64,000 bases of DNA, from positions 102,906,158-102,970,157 of the forward strand of contig NC_085139.1 in the NCBI RefSeq assembly GCF_024139115.2. The letters are read 5' to 3'. The stretch is from Armigeres subalbatus (lineage: Eukaryota > Arthropoda > Insecta > Diptera > Culicidae). Positions 62,991 to 64,000 of the stretch are shown piece by piece; the first letter of the stretch is position 1; each line of letters opens with the position of its first letter. The position numbers and the translations under genes are program-made. The notes beneath the pieces are model-generated. The model saw nothing but the letters and a program-made list of their open reading frames with translations, ran no database searches and had not been told where the DNA came from.

Positions 62991-63244
62991 CTTCGAGTCT
63001 TTAAAAACGGTTATTATGAAAAATAACCGTTACTATGGCAACACATGGTAGCCAAACATAAATCACAGCAATCTGATTTCCGCTAAAAAAATAAACACTA
63101 TCACGCGCAAAATGCAATCGTTATGACAACCAATGAACAGCGTGACTTCATCTCTAGTCCTATAGCAAATACGAAACAATTTTCCAAATAACTAACACAA
63201 ATCTATTAAGTAAAGGTAGAGTTAAAAGCATTGTCCTTATAGCT
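62991..63244 (+). other. Leader region of a gypsy element
   Basis: Contains an inverted AACGGTTATT/AATAACCGTT at 63007-63033. Probably LTR or leader of the gag below; no LTR end could be fixed. Confidence 0.35.
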
Positions 63245-64000
63245 ATGGAAGATCAACTATTTAAAATTCCGCCGTTCGAGTGCGAAAACGTGCCATTATC
63301 GGAACTTCGTTTGAAGTGGTTTGATTACAAAAAACAGTTCGAGTACGTCGCCGAAGCTATGAGCAAGAAGAAAAAGAAAAAACTGAAGAATATATTTCTG
63401 GCCGTTGGAGGGCGACAACTACAAAGAGTCTACGAAAGTCTACCTATACACGAAGAAAACAACCTGGAAAACGACGACGATGAATTTAGCACGGTCATCC
63501 GGAGACTCGATGAATACTTCGCGCCGAAGAGGCATGACACATTTGAACGATACTCATTCTGGACCCTGAAACCTTCAGCTGGGGAAACACTGGATAGATT
63601 TCTGTTGAGAGCCAAGACTATGGCAAACAAGTGCCAATTCGGTTCCACGCAAGGTGAAAGCAGAGATGCAGCAGTGATTGATAAGATCGTAATGTTAGCT
63701 CCCCCAGAGCTCCGGCGGAAGATCCTGGAAAAATCGAATGTTAATCTGGACGATTTAACCAAACTGGTTAATTCTCATCTATCTATCCAGCAACAAGTTC
63801 GTGAATTAAGCCAACATGCCCACACATCAGGAAACATTCTGGAGGTCAGCCGAGAAAATGCATATGTAAACCAAATTGGGAACAAAGAAGATACCGGTCG
63901 AGTAACCAACTGGATGGCTAACCAGGAACGTCGTTCGAAGCCACTGATTACAGAATGTGGGAAGTGCGGTAATAAACCACATCGTTCAGAGAACATGTGC
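63245..64000 (+). CDS. gag: Gag of a Mag/CsRn1-like Ty3/gypsy element (partial, runs off window)
   Basis: The ATG at 63245 opens 252 uninterrupted codons to the window end. The start MEDQLFKIPPFECENVPLSE is followed by a capsid region (LKNIFLAVGGRQLQRVYESL; FERYSFWTLKPSAGETLDRF; DKIVMLAPPELRRKILEKSN), a linker, and a zinc knuckle CGKCGNKPHRSENMC (Cys-x2-Cys-x4-His-x5-Cys). This arrangement, with the knuckle expected just before a protease, is typical of Mag/CsRn1-type gypsy elements. No stops or frameshifts, so it may be a recent insertion. Pol should lie beyond the window. Confidence 0.85.
   Translation, partial: MEDQLFKIPPFECENVPLSELRLKWFDYKKQFEYVAEAMSKKKKKKLKNIFLAVGGRQLQRVYESLPIHEENNLENDDDEFSTVIRRLDEYFAPKRHDTFERYSFWTLKPSAGETLDRFLLRAKTMANKCQFGSTQGESRDAAVIDKIVMLAPPELRRKILEKSNVNLDDLTKLVNSHLSIQQQVRELSQHAHTSGNILEVSRENAYVNQIGNKEDTGRVTNWMANQERRSKPLITECGKCGNKPHRSENMC

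Noticed and set aside
1..64000. CRISPR arrays or bacterial-type operons.
   Set aside because: No evenly spaced identical repeats with unique spacers; all coding and repeat content is of insect type.

Overview
This is eukaryotic DNA that reads as a mosquito genome, most likely Aedes. It is AT-rich and packed with transposon remains of kinds typical of culicine mosquitoes: a JAM-like RTE retrotransposon, PHD-finger CR1 (T1/Q-like) elements, a Lian/LOA-like RNase H retrotransposon, Ty3/gypsy elements with tRNA-Arg-type primer sites, errantivirus-like gypsy elements with env, and many MITEs. The one convincing host gene is a ZAD plus C2H2 zinc-finger gene, a class greatly expanded in insects. The species is an inference; no diagnostic marker was available.

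Layout. 0-12 kb: a hAT-type non-autonomous element (679-2483) carrying a broken CR1 copy, then overlapping remnants of mdg1/412-like gypsy elements (LTR tails, primer-binding sites, small membrane-protein ORFs, gag and pol scraps), a 0.7 kb foldback MITE (6833-7541) and a CR1 ORF1 fragment. 12.7-13.8 kb: a 23-bp minisatellite. 13.9-17 kb: gag and LTR-like remnants and a MITE. 17.46-19.84 kb: a minus-strand RTE element with target duplication. 20.5-25.8 kb: an errantivirus-like gypsy element (LTR, primer site, gag, protease, RT, RNase H, integrase, start of env) with disabling stops and frameshifts, cut by a 1-kb MITE. 26.8-29.8 kb: degenerate repeats, a near-perfect hairpin and a 250-bp MITE. 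30.4-36.7 kb: a nearly full CR1-type element (intact PHD ORF1, broken ORF2) that received a pogo-like transposon and a foldback element with a tRNA-like core. 36.7-39.6 kb: the 3' half of a second env-bearing gypsy element. 39.7-42.1 kb: gag scraps. 42.5-49.3 kb: a 3-kb hAT-type element and several MITEs. 50.5-54.2 kb: a Lian/LOA-like retrotransposon with a 393-bp MITE in its RT. 54.5-55 kb: a tRNA-like segment and an LTR remnant. 56.1-57.3 kb: the zinc-finger gene. 57.7-60.7 kb: a candidate terminal-inverted-repeat element enclosing an unrecognised two-exon gene. 61.3-63 kb: MITEs, two of them an inverted pair. 63.2-64 kb: the start of a Mag/CsRn1-like gypsy gag running off the window.

Nested insertions give a relative chronology. 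Removing the pogo-like element, the tRNA-core foldback and the 393-bp MITE each restores the host reading frame across the junction, which fixes their boundaries closely. No CRISPR array, rRNA or convincing functional tRNA gene was seen.
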